Under the pieces are notes generated by a model that was not told the DNA's origin, searched no databases, and saw only the letters and a list, made by a program, of their open reading frames with translations. Of a stretch of DNA of 64,000 bases, positions 47,046 through 56,800 are shown one piece after another (positions within the stretch are counted from its first letter, which is position 1; the number at the start of each line of letters is the position of its first letter). This DNA is from Sabellastarte sp. h YS-2021 (taxonomy: Eukaryota; Annelida; Polychaeta; Sabellida; Sabellidae). Where the stretch lies: the NCBI GenBank assembly GCA_964017235.1, contig OZ024928.1, forward strand, positions 4,960,001-5,024,000. Reading direction: 5' to 3'. The translations under genes were made by a program, and so were the position numbers.

Positions 47046-48212
47046 ATGTACAATTTGCGGTCTGGCAAGCAAAACACAATAGAATTACCCGTTGAAATTC
47101 AGTTAGCAGAAGATAAACATTTTATTGAAACAGTATTGCAACGTAGTATTGGGTCAGATATTAATACAAACATGTCGGACTCAGATTCATCTGCCAGTGA
47201 TTTAAACTGTAGTGCTTTGGTTGATGATTCGGATAATGATTCGTCTGTGCTGACAAACAGCAAAAATGTTGCCGGGACGTCTAAAGTCACAGGAACTGAC
47301 AATTCTTCACAAAAAACGGATCCGAATATGCAAACGTTGATCAATGCTAGGATACTGGATCAGTTGGATAAAATTGGGCAAAGACTGGACAAAATTGAAA
47401 ACAAAACTTGTAAGAAGTCTTCGGATAAGTCAAAAATCAAAAGTTCTGGCAAAAAATCTGCCAAAACAAAGAAAGTAGCGATTAATGATATTGCATCGGT
47501 AAAGACACCAGACCTTTCCACTTCTATGACAGAAGAAGCGCTTCTTCAACTTAAGGTAGATCAAAGACTTCAAGAACTCTCGGATCTGGCAAAATCAGGT
47601 ATCCCAAATTCTAAATTTAAATCACAGAGAGGGGGGAATGTTGATGTTCAGGTAAAAAATAGAGTTAGATGGCCTCATGAATATATTTTGTCGGGTGTCA
47701 ATAAGGAAAGAGTGTCATATGATCAGCTGACTGTGACTCAATGGGTGGCTGGTTTTGGCCGTACCATGCGTGATGAATCGGATCCGGATGTTAGGAAACA
47801 CATGTTAGAATATTTAATAGCATTGATGGATGATGCCAACGATTTTTCGTGGACTTCGGCCAAAGCCAGCCACGCTGTTCTCCTATGTCGGATGGAACAG
47901 GGGGAGGTCAAAGATTTTTCGGATTTCTTTGCAATAGAACGGATCCGGCGTGCAAATGCTCAGAAACATGTCCAACCTTCGGCTAATACTTCAGGGTCAG
48001 CATATGGGCACAAAAAATCTTCAAAAATCACAAAATCTATGCCCTGCACTTATTTTAATCAGAATACTTGTATGCAAACCAAATCCCATGAGACAAGGGG
48101 TGTACTCTACAAGCACATCTGTGCTGCTTGCTTTGCAAATAATGGCAAGACCTTTCCACATCCAGAGGTAGATTGTAAAAGCAAAAACAAGTCCTTATCA
48201 AAAAACGAATAG
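47046..48212 (+). CDS. Gag-like protein of the Ngaro-like element
   Basis: 388 residues from the first in-frame ATG. The layout is an acidic Ser-rich N-terminus, a short predicted coiled coil (ARILDQLDKIGQRLDKIEN), a Lys-rich basic stretch (about residues 120-145), then a conserved core beginning VRWPHEYILSG. The core continues TVTQWVAGFGRTM, MLEYLIALMDDANDFSW and SAKASHAVLLCRMEQGE, and I recognise it as the Gag core of Ngaro-type elements. The C-terminus has a Cys/His array, C-x7-C-x15-H-x2-C-x2-C followed by H-x4-C, like the zinc-finger tail of such Gags; it probably binds RNA. The stop TAG follows the slippery sequence at 48,200-48,206, so a fraction of ribosomes may continue into Pol. Confidence 0.85.
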   Translation: MYNLRSGKQNTIELPVEIQLAEDKHFIETVLQRSIGSDINTNMSDSDSSASDLNCSALVDDSDNDSSVLTNSKNVAGTSKVTGTDNSSQKTDPNMQTLINARILDQLDKIGQRLDKIENKTCKKSSDKSKIKSSGKKSAKTKKVAINDIASVKTPDLSTSMTEEALLQLKVDQRLQELSDLAKSGIPNSKFKSQRGGNVDVQVKNRVRWPHEYILSGVNKERVSYDQLTVTQWVAGFGRTMRDESDPDVRKHMLEYLIALMDDANDFSWTSAKASHAVLLCRMEQGEVKDFSDFFAIERIRRANAQKHVQPSANTSGSAYGHKKSSKITKSMPCTYFNQNTCMQTKSHETRGVLYKHICAACFANNGKTFPHPEVDCKSKNKSLSKNE

Positions 48213-48236
48213 CAAGGGATAGGTGTAGACCTATCC
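48200..48236 (+). promoter_or_regulatory. Candidate -1 ribosomal frameshift signal (gag-pol)
   Basis: Positions 48,200-48,206 read A AAA AAC in the gag zero frame, followed by GAA and the TAG stop. Ten nucleotides downstream, GGATAGGT (48,217-48,224) pairs perfectly with ACCTATCC (48,229-48,236) across a GTAG loop. The -1 frame has been open since 48,179 and stays open to 50,989. A AAA AAC is a canonical eukaryotic slippery heptamer. Function is inferred, not shown. Confidence 0.75.
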
Positions 48237-50989
48237 ACAAATCCAGAGTGTTTTATAATGTAAATGTTCAGAAAAGCACTGTTTTGAAAGAACTTCAGGT
48301 TGATTATAATACAAGAAGTTCATGGCTTGCTCGAGAAAAGTTGTCCAAACATGTAGATCACCGTTCATATGCAACTGTGGTTCTACATGGTAAGGCAGTA
48401 GTCCAAACAGCACATGTACCTCTTATTAAGAAACATGTTCTCACTAAAAACAAACCTTACACTTTGGACACAACTAAAAAGGTTTCAAAGATCATTCCTT
48501 CTCCACAAGGTAGTTCTAAACCGGTTGAACGGCGCTTATGGCCAAGCAATTCCCATACCCAACAGTTTTCAATACCCTTGACCAATCGCTTTACAGCATT
48601 GCAAGAAGCAGTGCATACGCAGAGTGATCAACATGAGGCGACAAGTACTTCTCATACTGCCACTGTTAATCATTGCATATCCAGGGGCAATAAAAACGGA
48701 AAATGGGCAAAATTGGGCATAGCAGGGCAGCAACAAAAACAAGAACATACTACTGTAGTGGACCAGTCATTTGATTCCTCTTTCAAGGGCAATAAAAACA
48801 AAAATGGGAAAAAATTGGGAGTGTTCACGGATGAGAAAGTTCACTCATGTTCAGATAAAGGTCCTTCACATAGACAAATATCACAGTGTCCCCTGCATGC
48901 AGATTTCACATTCAGGGGCAACAAAAACGGAACTGGGTCCAAATTGGGTCGCATGCGGGTTCAAACCTGTGACTATTCAGATAATATTGCTACAGCTGAT
49001 AGCAATAATAGTGATAAACAGTCACATACTGCTGACAACATTCAATTCTTGGGCAACAAAAACGGAAATGGGACCAAATTGGGTACTATGTCAGTAGTGG
49101 CTGCAGATATAACTTCTGTTAACAATGCCCCTCATGACTCACAGATATTGCATCTTACTGACTGCAATTCTGACAATTCTATTCATAATAACACTCGAAT
49201 TAGACGAATACCACCTCATATATATGGGGCTAGATATCAGTCTGTTGATTATAAAAATTGCATATATCAAAATGATAAAAACTTTGGCTTTTGCCCTTTG
49301 AATGACCTCATGGTATATACAGGTCATGATGTTACTTGGGGAAATATTCCAAATATTCTTCAAGCACACGCTACTGTTAGGCAGTCTGGACTTCCCAATT
49401 TTATGGGGTGTAGAATTCCTGTTGAAACACAGCTCAAGGTTCCGGCTTGGAAAAAATACTTACAATCTTATTGGGATAACCAATTAGTTGACCTTATACA
49501 ATTTGGTTTTCCTTTAGATTTCAATAGAGATATTGACCTCCAATCCACAGACGTTAATCATACTTCTGCTTTAACATATCCTGATCATGTCTCCAAGTAC
49601 ATACGGGAAGAAATACAATATGGGGCCATATGGGGACCTTTTAAAGACTTACCCTTTCACTGTCATGTATCCCCATTTCTCACAAGGGAGAAGCCCAACT
49701 CCAGCAATAGGAGGGTCATCTTGGACCTTAGTTTTCCTCCTGGTCATTCTGTTAACGACGGGGTAGACAAGGATAAATATCTAGGTTCTTACTTTGAACT
49801 TAAGTATCCCTCTGTGGATGATATCGTACATAGTCTCAGACAGCTTGGCCCCAATGCTCTATTATATAAAATAGACATAAGTCGTGCTTTTAGACACATC
49901 AGAATAGACCCTGGGGATTTAGACTTATTAGGTCTCAAGCATGGGGACTATTTTATCGACGGAACTCTTCCCTTCGGATTTCGGCATGGTTCAGTTTTCT
50001 TCCAGCGTTGTACGGATGCAGTACGGTATGTCATGAAAGAAAAGTTCCATTATCCGAACTTGTACAACTATATTGATGATCTAATCTATACTGGCTTGCC
50101 AGGGGATATATATCAATCATATCATACCTTAATCCAACTGCTGCATGAATTAGGTCTTGATATAAGTATTTCTAAGCTTATCGAGCCCACAACAGTAGCC
50201 ATATGCTTAGGTATTGAGATTGATACGGTTAACAGAACTTTGAAAATACCTATCGACAAACTCAAAGAGATACAATTAATCTGTCAGGAATATGTCAGTA
50301 AACATAAGGTCACTAAGAGGCAGTATCAATCTCTTCTAGGTTCATTGTTATACATAACAAAATGCGTTAAGCCTGCTAGGTTTTTCTTGAACCGTATGTT
50401 AATGTTGTTGAGGGAAAATGTACATACTCATTTCATTAAACTCGACACAGAATTTCATAGAGACCTTCAATGGTTTAACACCTTTTTGCTACAGTACAAT
50501 GGCATCACTTTCTATGACAATGCTCCCACACAGGCTACTGTGTTTCTTGATGCCTCCCTCCAAGGATTAGGTGGCGTATTCCAAGACATGGTATACACAC
50601 TCCCATTGCCTAGAGGTTTTCGAAGCTATTCCATTGTACACCTCGAGATTTTAAATATTGTCGTAGCACTTAAGTTATGGGCCCCACTGTGGAAAGATCA
50701 AACCATTGACATTAGATGTGATAACATGGCTGTGGTAGAGGTTTTGAATACAGGTCGGGCTAAGGATGCTATTTTAGCCACATGTGCAAGGAATATATGG
50801 CTTCTGGCCTCAATATATAATGTTCATATGGTGATAAACCACATTCCTGGAGTTTCTAATGTCATTGCAGATTTGCTGTCCAGGTGGCAAGGTACTGCCC
50901 TGAATATGCAAACGTTGTCTAATTTGGTGCCCAGTTTCCAGTGGGTTCCAGTTCATATTGACCACACAAAGTTGAATGAAGATATTTAA
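48206..50989 (+). CDS. Pol: reverse transcriptase - RNase H of the Ngaro-like element
   Basis: The frame opens at 48,179 and has no ATG until 48,953, so it is probably made as a Gag-Pol fusion. Residues below count from 48,248. The N-terminal region (1-330) is low complexity with four GNKNG-x-KLG-like motifs at 147, 181, 224 and 269. The RT follows: motif A Asp543 in KIDISRAF, GFRHGSVFFQR, and YIDD at 608-611. RNase H comes next, with Asp768 (FLDAS), Glu800 (HLEIL), Asp825 (RCDNMA) and Asp875 (IADLLSRW), all present. After RNase H the frame runs about 35 more residues, including NLVPSFQWVPV, then stops. No methyltransferase domain. The protein copies element RNA into DNA. Confidence 0.92.
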   Translation, partial: RIARDRCRPIHKSRVFYNVNVQKSTVLKELQVDYNTRSSWLAREKLSKHVDHRSYATVVLHGKAVVQTAHVPLIKKHVLTKNKPYTLDTTKKVSKIIPSPQGSSKPVERRLWPSNSHTQQFSIPLTNRFTALQEAVHTQSDQHEATSTSHTATVNHCISRGNKNGKWAKLGIAGQQQKQEHTTVVDQSFDSSFKGNKNKNGKKLGVFTDEKVHSCSDKGPSHRQISQCPLHADFTFRGNKNGTGSKLGRMRVQTCDYSDNIATADSNNSDKQSHTADNIQFLGNKNGNGTKLGTMSVVAADITSVNNAPHDSQILHLTDCNSDNSIHNNTRIRRIPPHIYGARYQSVDYKNCIYQNDKNFGFCPLNDLMVYTGHDVTWGNIPNILQAHATVRQSGLPNFMGCRIPVETQLKVPAWKKYLQSYWDNQLVDLIQFGFPLDFNRDIDLQSTDVNHTSALTYPDHVSKYIREEIQYGAIWGPFKDLPFHCHVSPFLTREKPNSSNRRVILDLSFPPGHSVNDGVDKDKYLGSYFELKYPSVDDIVHSLRQLGPNALLYKIDISRAFRHIRIDPGDLDLLGLKHGDYFIDGTLPFGFRHGSVFFQRCTDAVRYVMKEKFHYPNLYNYIDDLIYTGLPGDIYQSYHTLIQLLHELGLDISISKLIEPTTVAICLGIEIDTVNRTLKIPIDKLKEIQLICQEYVSKHKVTKRQYQSLLGSLLYITKCVKPARFFLNRMLMLLRENVHTHFIKLDTEFHRDLQWFNTFLLQYNGITFYDNAPTQATVFLDASLQGLGGVFQDMVYTLPLPRGFRSYSIVHLEILNIVVALKLWAPLWKDQTIDIRCDNMAVVEVLNTGRAKDAILATCARNIWLLASIYNVHMVINHIPGVSNVIADLLSRWQGTALNMQTLSNLVPSFQWVPVHIDHTKLNEDI

Positions 50990-51007
50990 ACCTGTTCTAT
51001 GTTGCAG
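50892..51007 (+). other. Candidate 116-nt intron linking RNase H to recombinase
   Basis: The donor is CAAG|GTACTG after LLSRWQ, and the acceptor TTCTATGTTGCAG| precedes ATATACC. Both are phase 1, so removal joins RNase H directly to the recombinase reading frame through one Asp codon. It would also remove the pol stop. The alternative is that the 35-residue pol tail is genuine and the recombinase is reached by another route; the frames overlap at 50,980-50,989. Confidence 0.45.
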
Positions 51008-51981
51008 ATATACCAGACAGTACAGTGGCATTGGCACACTCTGCCCTCTATAGGTTGCATTCTGGCTTCCGCCCAGCCACCACCTCTCAATACAACAGAA
51101 TGTTTCGCCAGTTTCTGCTTTTTCTGGAAATTTCACAGGTTCCAACATCTCAGGTGAATACTGTTATCATTCTTGCTTTTATGGAGTTTCTCACACAAAA
51201 GGGTTTGTCACACAGTAATATCTCCAATCATCTTGCCGCCATTAGGGCTTCCTTCATCCTGTACGGCTTGAATACCTCACCATTCAAAGATGAAAGGCTT
51301 CCCTTGTTTATAAAAGCTTTGAAAATCAATGCACCATTGTCATTTAAATCCCAAAAAATTATCACTATTGAGGTCTTGCAAAACATTCTTTGCATCTGTG
51401 ATTCCCTACACGAACCCATTGTCTTCAAAGCCTTGTACTTGTTCACTTTCTTTTCCTTCTTAAGAATGTCAAACATACTTCCTCATACCACAGCCCAGTT
51501 TGATGTCACAAGACATCTGGCCAGAGGGGATCTCATATTTTCCCATCAGCAATGTACAGTAATTATTAAGTGGTCCAAAACTCTACAAGACAGGAAACAA
51601 AGCCGTATGATATCCATTCCACACTTAGGTGCCTCCATATTGTGTCCTGTGCAAGCTCTCCAAAATATGTTTAGCAAATTTCCAGCTTCTAAAAATCAAC
51701 CTTTGTTTTTAGTTTACAGACATGGCCAACTCACCCCTTTGACAGATTCTGTAGCTAGAAAACATCTAAAGCAAGTTTCAGCTACCCTTCATATTCAACC
51801 TCCCTTAACTTTTCACATGTTTAGGAAATCAGCCACTACATGGGCTTTCCATAAAGGGGTACCAATGCAAGATATAATGCATCATGGCACATGGTCATCG
51901 GATGCGGTTTGGAGGTATATTCATTCTCTTCCCCAATCCTCACAAGTCTCCAGTACTTTCCAGCGCTTTCTTCACCTCTAA
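51008..51981 (+). CDS. Tyrosine recombinase of the Ngaro-like element
   Basis: The frame is open from 50,980. The first ATG (51,100) would cut into the N-terminal core-binding domain (ALYRLHSGFRPATTSQYNR), so expression as a fusion is likely. Counting from 51,025, all catalytic positions are present: Arg147 (FSFLRMSN), Lys185 (IIKWSK), His264 and Arg267 (HMFRKS), His287/Trp290 (HHGTW) and the nucleophile Tyr298 (WRYIHS). Such enzymes are thought to integrate a circular cDNA without an integrase, matching the split repeats here. The protein is about 320 residues and ends 12 bp before repeat B1. Confidence 0.92.
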
Positions 51982-51992
51982 CTTGGGGTTTG

Positions 51993-52451
51993 GCAGACAT
52001 TTATTTCACATTGCTTTCTCATATCTTAGCATTTTACAAATATATACATATATAAAACTTCAATAAAGCCATGCAACTTTAAATTCATGTAAGTTATGTA
52101 ATAGGACATTAGAAATTTTAATATTTCCTGTTGCAAATGGCTTGCTTTGTCACCTTTAGATTGGGTGCATATTTCTTATTAAATCGATATAATATTTCAT
52201 GTTGTTAGTAATGCTTCTTTCGGGGCAGTAAACTCGTTTATTGCCCCGAAGTTGAGGGGGCTTCATAAGTCTCATTGAATATTCACTTAACCTTTCTTTT
52301 CCTTGTGTATTAGGTGACAAGGTTATGAAGTTTATTGCTATGCTTTAATTGTATGACTTGTTGTGAAGATCTGTTACAAGAAATTAATAAAAAATATTTT
52401 AAACCCATATCATTTCTGATTCATCTTGGGTGGGTCGCAGGGAAATGTGCG
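51993..52451 (+). repeat. Split direct repeat B1
   Basis: 459 bp starting GCAGACATTTATTTCACA and ending GGGAAATGTGCG. It is identical by eye to B2. It contains AATAAA at 52,062-52,067 (a possible polyadenylation signal) and a long hairpin at 52,219-52,250. Its last four bases (TGCG) are also the first four of A2. Confidence 0.95.
52219..52250 (+). promoter_or_regulatory. Strong hairpin in repeat B1
   Basis: TTCGGGGCAGTAAA, loop CTCG, TTTATTGCCCCGAA gives a 14-bp stem with a single G-T (G-U in RNA) pair. It is repeated exactly at 53,631-53,662 in B2. Function unknown; an RNA-level or replication signal is possible. Confidence 0.7.
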
Positions 52452-52630
52452 GGATGGCATTTGGGTGCCATCAAGTTCATTTCTTGTGACCTTATACTTG
52501 GCAACTAGTTGTACACCTTATTTGCATATCACTGGCCATTGGTCAAGTGGTCAAGCGTGGGACCTCTCTGATTTAACCCCGTATGCCACCACTTGCATGC
52601 TGGACACACGAGAAGAAACAATAATTCACC
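52448..52630 (+). repeat. Split direct repeat A2
   Basis: Second copy of the 183-bp A repeat, abutting B1 and sharing its TGCG junction. Confidence 0.95.
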
Positions 52631-53404
52631 CACCCCTTGTCTCATGGGATAACCCTACCCTTATTGTATTATGAACAGATTACTGCTCTTAGTTTATTTG
52701 TAGGTATTACTGCTGTCAGTGGTCAATGGTTGGCTGTGTCCACTTGATCCTGCGTCTTGTAATAAATGGAAGCCACTTGGTTGGCCATATATGGAGATGG
52801 CTTCAGGATGGCTAGCCAGCTAGAGATGGTTAACGTTTGGTTTGTGTTGCAAGTCCCTTGCTTCTGGAAGTCTGACATCTGTCATTTATGGAAGTGCCTT
52901 CAATGCTTGTGATTGGCGTTAAAGAACAGTTACCTTCTCTGCAGCTTTACCTTTAAGCTGTTGCTGGTCATAAAATGTTACACATATTTTCTACAGTTTC
53001 ATTAAAAGAACAGTTACCAATTTTTAGTAGCTTTGCTGTCAGCTGTCTGCTGGTCAGCCATGTTTCACATTTTTCTTCAGTTGTAATTTGCATTGCTCTT
53101 ACTTTGGCCTTATGGCCATGTTGGCAGATAACGCATTGTATATTTTACGTGACATTTTATATATTTTAGTATGTTTATAACATTTGAACTTTCATGATTT
53201 GTAGGGGTTATTTTACAATATCTGATATATACCAACTGTGATATTCATGATTTATACTATTTACATTGGGGGTTAATAGGCCAAATGCATGGCAATATTG
53301 TCTGCTTATATTTTCTTAGGGAAAAATCGGGTGCAGATCCAGATCCTATGTATATAGTTTCTCGATACTGCTCATTATTTGTGGGTCTCTTGGATTTAAG
53401 GCAA
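52631..53404 (+). other. A2-B2 spacer of the Ngaro-like element
   Basis: 774 bp without a convincing ORF; the longest frame is 64 residues, hydrophobic and unrecognised. An imperfect duplication of roughly 70 bp with AAGAACAGTTACC and GCTGGTCA lies at 52,921-53,075. Some related elements carry a third ORF; none is evident here. Confidence 0.6.
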
Positions 53405-53863
53405 GCAGACATTTATTTCACATTGCTTTCTCATATCTTAGCATTTTACAAATATATACATATATAAAACTTCAATAAAGCCATGCAACTTTAAATTCAT
53501 GTAAGTTATGTAATAGGACATTAGAAATTTTAATATTTCCTGTTGCAAATGGCTTGCTTTGTCACCTTTAGATTGGGTGCATATTTCTTATTAAATCGAT
53601 ATAATATTTCATGTTGTTAGTAATGCTTCTTTCGGGGCAGTAAACTCGTTTATTGCCCCGAAGTTGAGGGGGCTTCATAAGTCTCATTGAATATTCACTT
53701 AACCTTTCTTTTCCTTGTGTATTAGGTGACAAGGTTATGAAGTTTATTGCTATGCTTTAATTGTATGACTTGTTGTGAAGATCTGTTACAAGAAATTAAT
53801 AAAAAATATTTTAAACCCATATCATTTCTGATTCATCTTGGGTGGGTCGCAGGGAAATGTGCG
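53405..53863 (+). repeat. Split direct repeat B2 (right end of element)
   Basis: Second copy of the 459-bp B repeat. The host flank begins TGAAATACTG immediately after TGCG. Confidence 0.95.
53631..53662 (+). promoter_or_regulatory. Strong hairpin in repeat B2
   Basis: Same 14-bp stem and CTCG loop as in B1. Confidence 0.7.
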
Positions 53864-56800
53864 TGAAATACTGTATGCTCAATTTGAAGGGGATCCAAAA
53901 CTGTCAACTTTGATAAAAAGGGGGACCTTTTTCACAACAGATGTTCACCCAAAGAGGAATTGTATTTCAAATTGGAGAATACTTGACAGAAAGTCATTTG
54001 TACTTTCGTCACCAAACTACAAGTAAAGAGTTATCATTTTAAACAAAGTGTCTGGCCTGAGAATCACCCATTTCCGTTTTCATACTTCCTGTGTAAACAA
54101 ACACCCGTGTAAGATACACACACACATATATATATACAGGGTTTTTGTACCAACAAAACCCCTCTCAAGTGACATCAAAATGGTATCACTAAATCCAGTC
54201 AGCACTTTGCAGTCTGAAGTATGGTTTGAAGTTTGGTTGAGTTTTAGTTGTTTCCAAACTTTTATTGTAACAATAAAGGATGATTGTCCCAATCTTTTAC
54301 ACAATATTAATGCCATGAAATATATCTGATTTCTTTCTCTAACAACTCTATTAGGGCTGTTCCGTTATGACAATCTGATCGTAAACCTACCTTCCTATTG
54401 GAAAGAATAAAACCATGATCCATGAGTGTAGCTAAGGATAGGTTTCCACTATTTTTACCAAAAGCTTCCAGATTGACATTATAATTGGGTTAAGAAGCCT
54501 TCCTTTTGACTTCTGAGAAGCTGGCAAAAGTTTTCTGATCCATCCAAATGGTTTTCAAACCTTAAGAATTAACCTAAGATGGAAACGATAGCTTACGATG
54601 GATTCCATATGCAGGGGTGATAACAATGAAGAATTTACGATAGATTTAAAGTGTTTGAATTTATTGATATTACCCTAAACTGGTCAGAAAAATTGTGTTT
54701 AATAATTGAACAACACAATTATTGTAACATAAGATAGGATAGAAACATTTATATAGTGCAAAAATGACACAACTTCCTCTTATGCGCTTGAGGCCAGAAA
54801 GGGAACGTTGAGGGACATGTCATGTCAAAACATGGTTCTAAATAGTGATTTATAGTTAACTGGTTTAACAAATAATTCATTAAGCCAATGTGACATGAAC
54901 TGAAGCCCCAAAACAGAAATATTCTCATCCAGTATGAGCTATATTTACAAAGGCAGACAGCTCACAAAGGGTATATTGTAATTACAAGCGGCACCTTTAT
55001 ACTTTAAGGGTATGGAGTTATTCTATACCTGAGGTGTAACAAAAGTTTACCTACAATAATGGGATTTATCATGCAACAGTTCTAGAATGTCAAAATAGGT
55101 CAATACCTAGTACATTCCTAGCTTCGACCTTGGCTCCAGTAATGGTAAATTTGCCTTTAACAAGAATGGATTGAGACAAGAATGCAACTTTGTAACATTG
55201 AAGAAGCAATCTTAATTTTAGATAGATGGTAGAGTCTTGCCAATAGATTCGATCTGAACAATGGATTGAACAGGTTGATGAAGGCAGAAAATATTAAATA
55301 TTGGTCAATCTTCTGCCCAGTAAACCCATGAGAACTAGACAAGTATATCCCAACTTACTGATGGAGTAAATTTGAGCAAAGTCTTTCTACTACTTGCATG
55401 ACTTCTGTACATGGTGGAGAAGTCAGATCTCAAGACTCAATAGCTAATACACTAATGAGTGTTAGTTACATGGAATTTTATTATTGATAATAGTTTTAAT
55501 TCTCACAGGTTTTAACTTGCAGGAAAAATATATAAGTATAGAAATCATAGTAATCCTTAATTAAATCAATAGGTTTACCCATTTACTACAGGTTTTTAGG
55601 CTATGCCTTAGATCATGATGTTGCATCTACAAGTTTGGAATTGAACTGTTAAAATGCTGGGCATTATATACTGATATTGTGGTTTTCAGTAGAGAAGCTT
55701 TAATCAACTGCTTTTTTCCATGTGTTAAAACATCTGTAATGAAATAAACTTTATATGACATTAATGCGAGAGTGAACACATTATAATTAAATAGATAATA
55801 TTTGATAAAATGCAACCAAAAGAAAGGCTAATGATACTAGAACACCAGATCACTATAATATTATATGACCTGTGAGATATAAGTAAGCATTGCTATTGTA
55901 TCTATCAGATGAAAACTCACGTGTTTTCAAAAACTGACTTGTAAGATATTTGTAAGACCACTTGCAAGAAATTATATACACAGGTGTTTAAAATTGAAAG
56001 GTTTGAATTGGCTTTAAAGGGATTATTTATGTATAATATTGAAAAGGCGAATTCCTGCTGTAGTAAACCACCACGAGTATAATAAAAATCTAATATTTTT
56101 GCTTATTTTGTTCAATCTGGAATAAAATACTTTTGATTAAAATCTGAATTGACACTTGATGCCTAGATTACTCCCTTCTGTATTGTTGTGAGTGTGCATA
56201 TTTGATTTTTGCTCACTGATGAACAAGCTACCCTGTATATCTGCCCGGGGAACCCTCCATCCATCTTGCTTTAATATTTTAATATAATTTATGACCGGAC
56301 ACAACAGTAATTTTAAACATTAAATAAAAATATATTCTGAGTTGTGATGATGGACGATAATACAATTTCTGAGCAAAACATGCACCTTGTAGTGGCACAT
56401 AATGAATTTGTTTCTTTTTAACATTAACTCCGATTGGTCAAAACTTTACACTAATTTGTAGGGTATACTGAAATAACTGAGTGAACCAGTATGTCATACG
56501 TCAAGGGTCAAATACCAAAAAAAATATTTTTTTTTGTGTGTTGACTAATGGACAATCCTTAACCTTTAGAACAACATTGCAATACTGAACAAACATTAAC
56601 CAGACACTTTGACATTATATCCTCAACCAAAAGTTACAAATCAAAACTTAACACTCCTGATAAAAAAATTATTGGCCACTTGTAAGCATCAAAAAGGTCC
56701 GAAGAAAAATTGCAAAGGTCAAGTGATTTTTAGATTTTATTAATTGCTTCACAGATAATTCATATATATTACAGCATAGCACTTTAAATGCTATTATATT

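Larger units (their letters stand above)
46698..53863 (+). mobile_element. Full-length Ngaro-like tyrosine-recombinase retrotransposon (7,166 bp)
   Basis: The order is A1 (46,698-46,880), internal region with gag, RT-RNase H and recombinase, B1 (51,993-52,451), A2 (52,448-52,630), a 774-bp spacer, and B2 (53,405-53,863). This is the split direct repeat layout known for Ngaro and PAT groups. Absence of a methyltransferase domain favours Ngaro. Both repeat pairs look identical by eye and all three protein frames are uninterrupted, so the insertion is recent and may still be competent. TGCG is shared by the left end, the B1/A2 junction and the right end, and no longer target duplication is seen. 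This fits recombinase integration of a circular intermediate (inference from the family). Remnants of a related element lie at 1-2665. Confidence 0.93.

Noticed and set aside
48902..49090. GNKNG repeats as a CRISPR-like or DNA satellite array
   Set aside because: The repeats are short, coding, degenerate at third positions and unevenly spaced; they are protein motifs.
48055..49369. Minus-strand and alternative-frame ORFs within the Ngaro-like element
   Set aside because: They are shadows of the gag and pol frames.
50985..50991. T TTA AAC slippery-type heptamer at the end of the pol ORF
   Set aside because: It is a canonical slippery sequence, but its codon phase is that of the recombinase frame, not pol, so it could not shift pol ribosomes into the recombinase frame.
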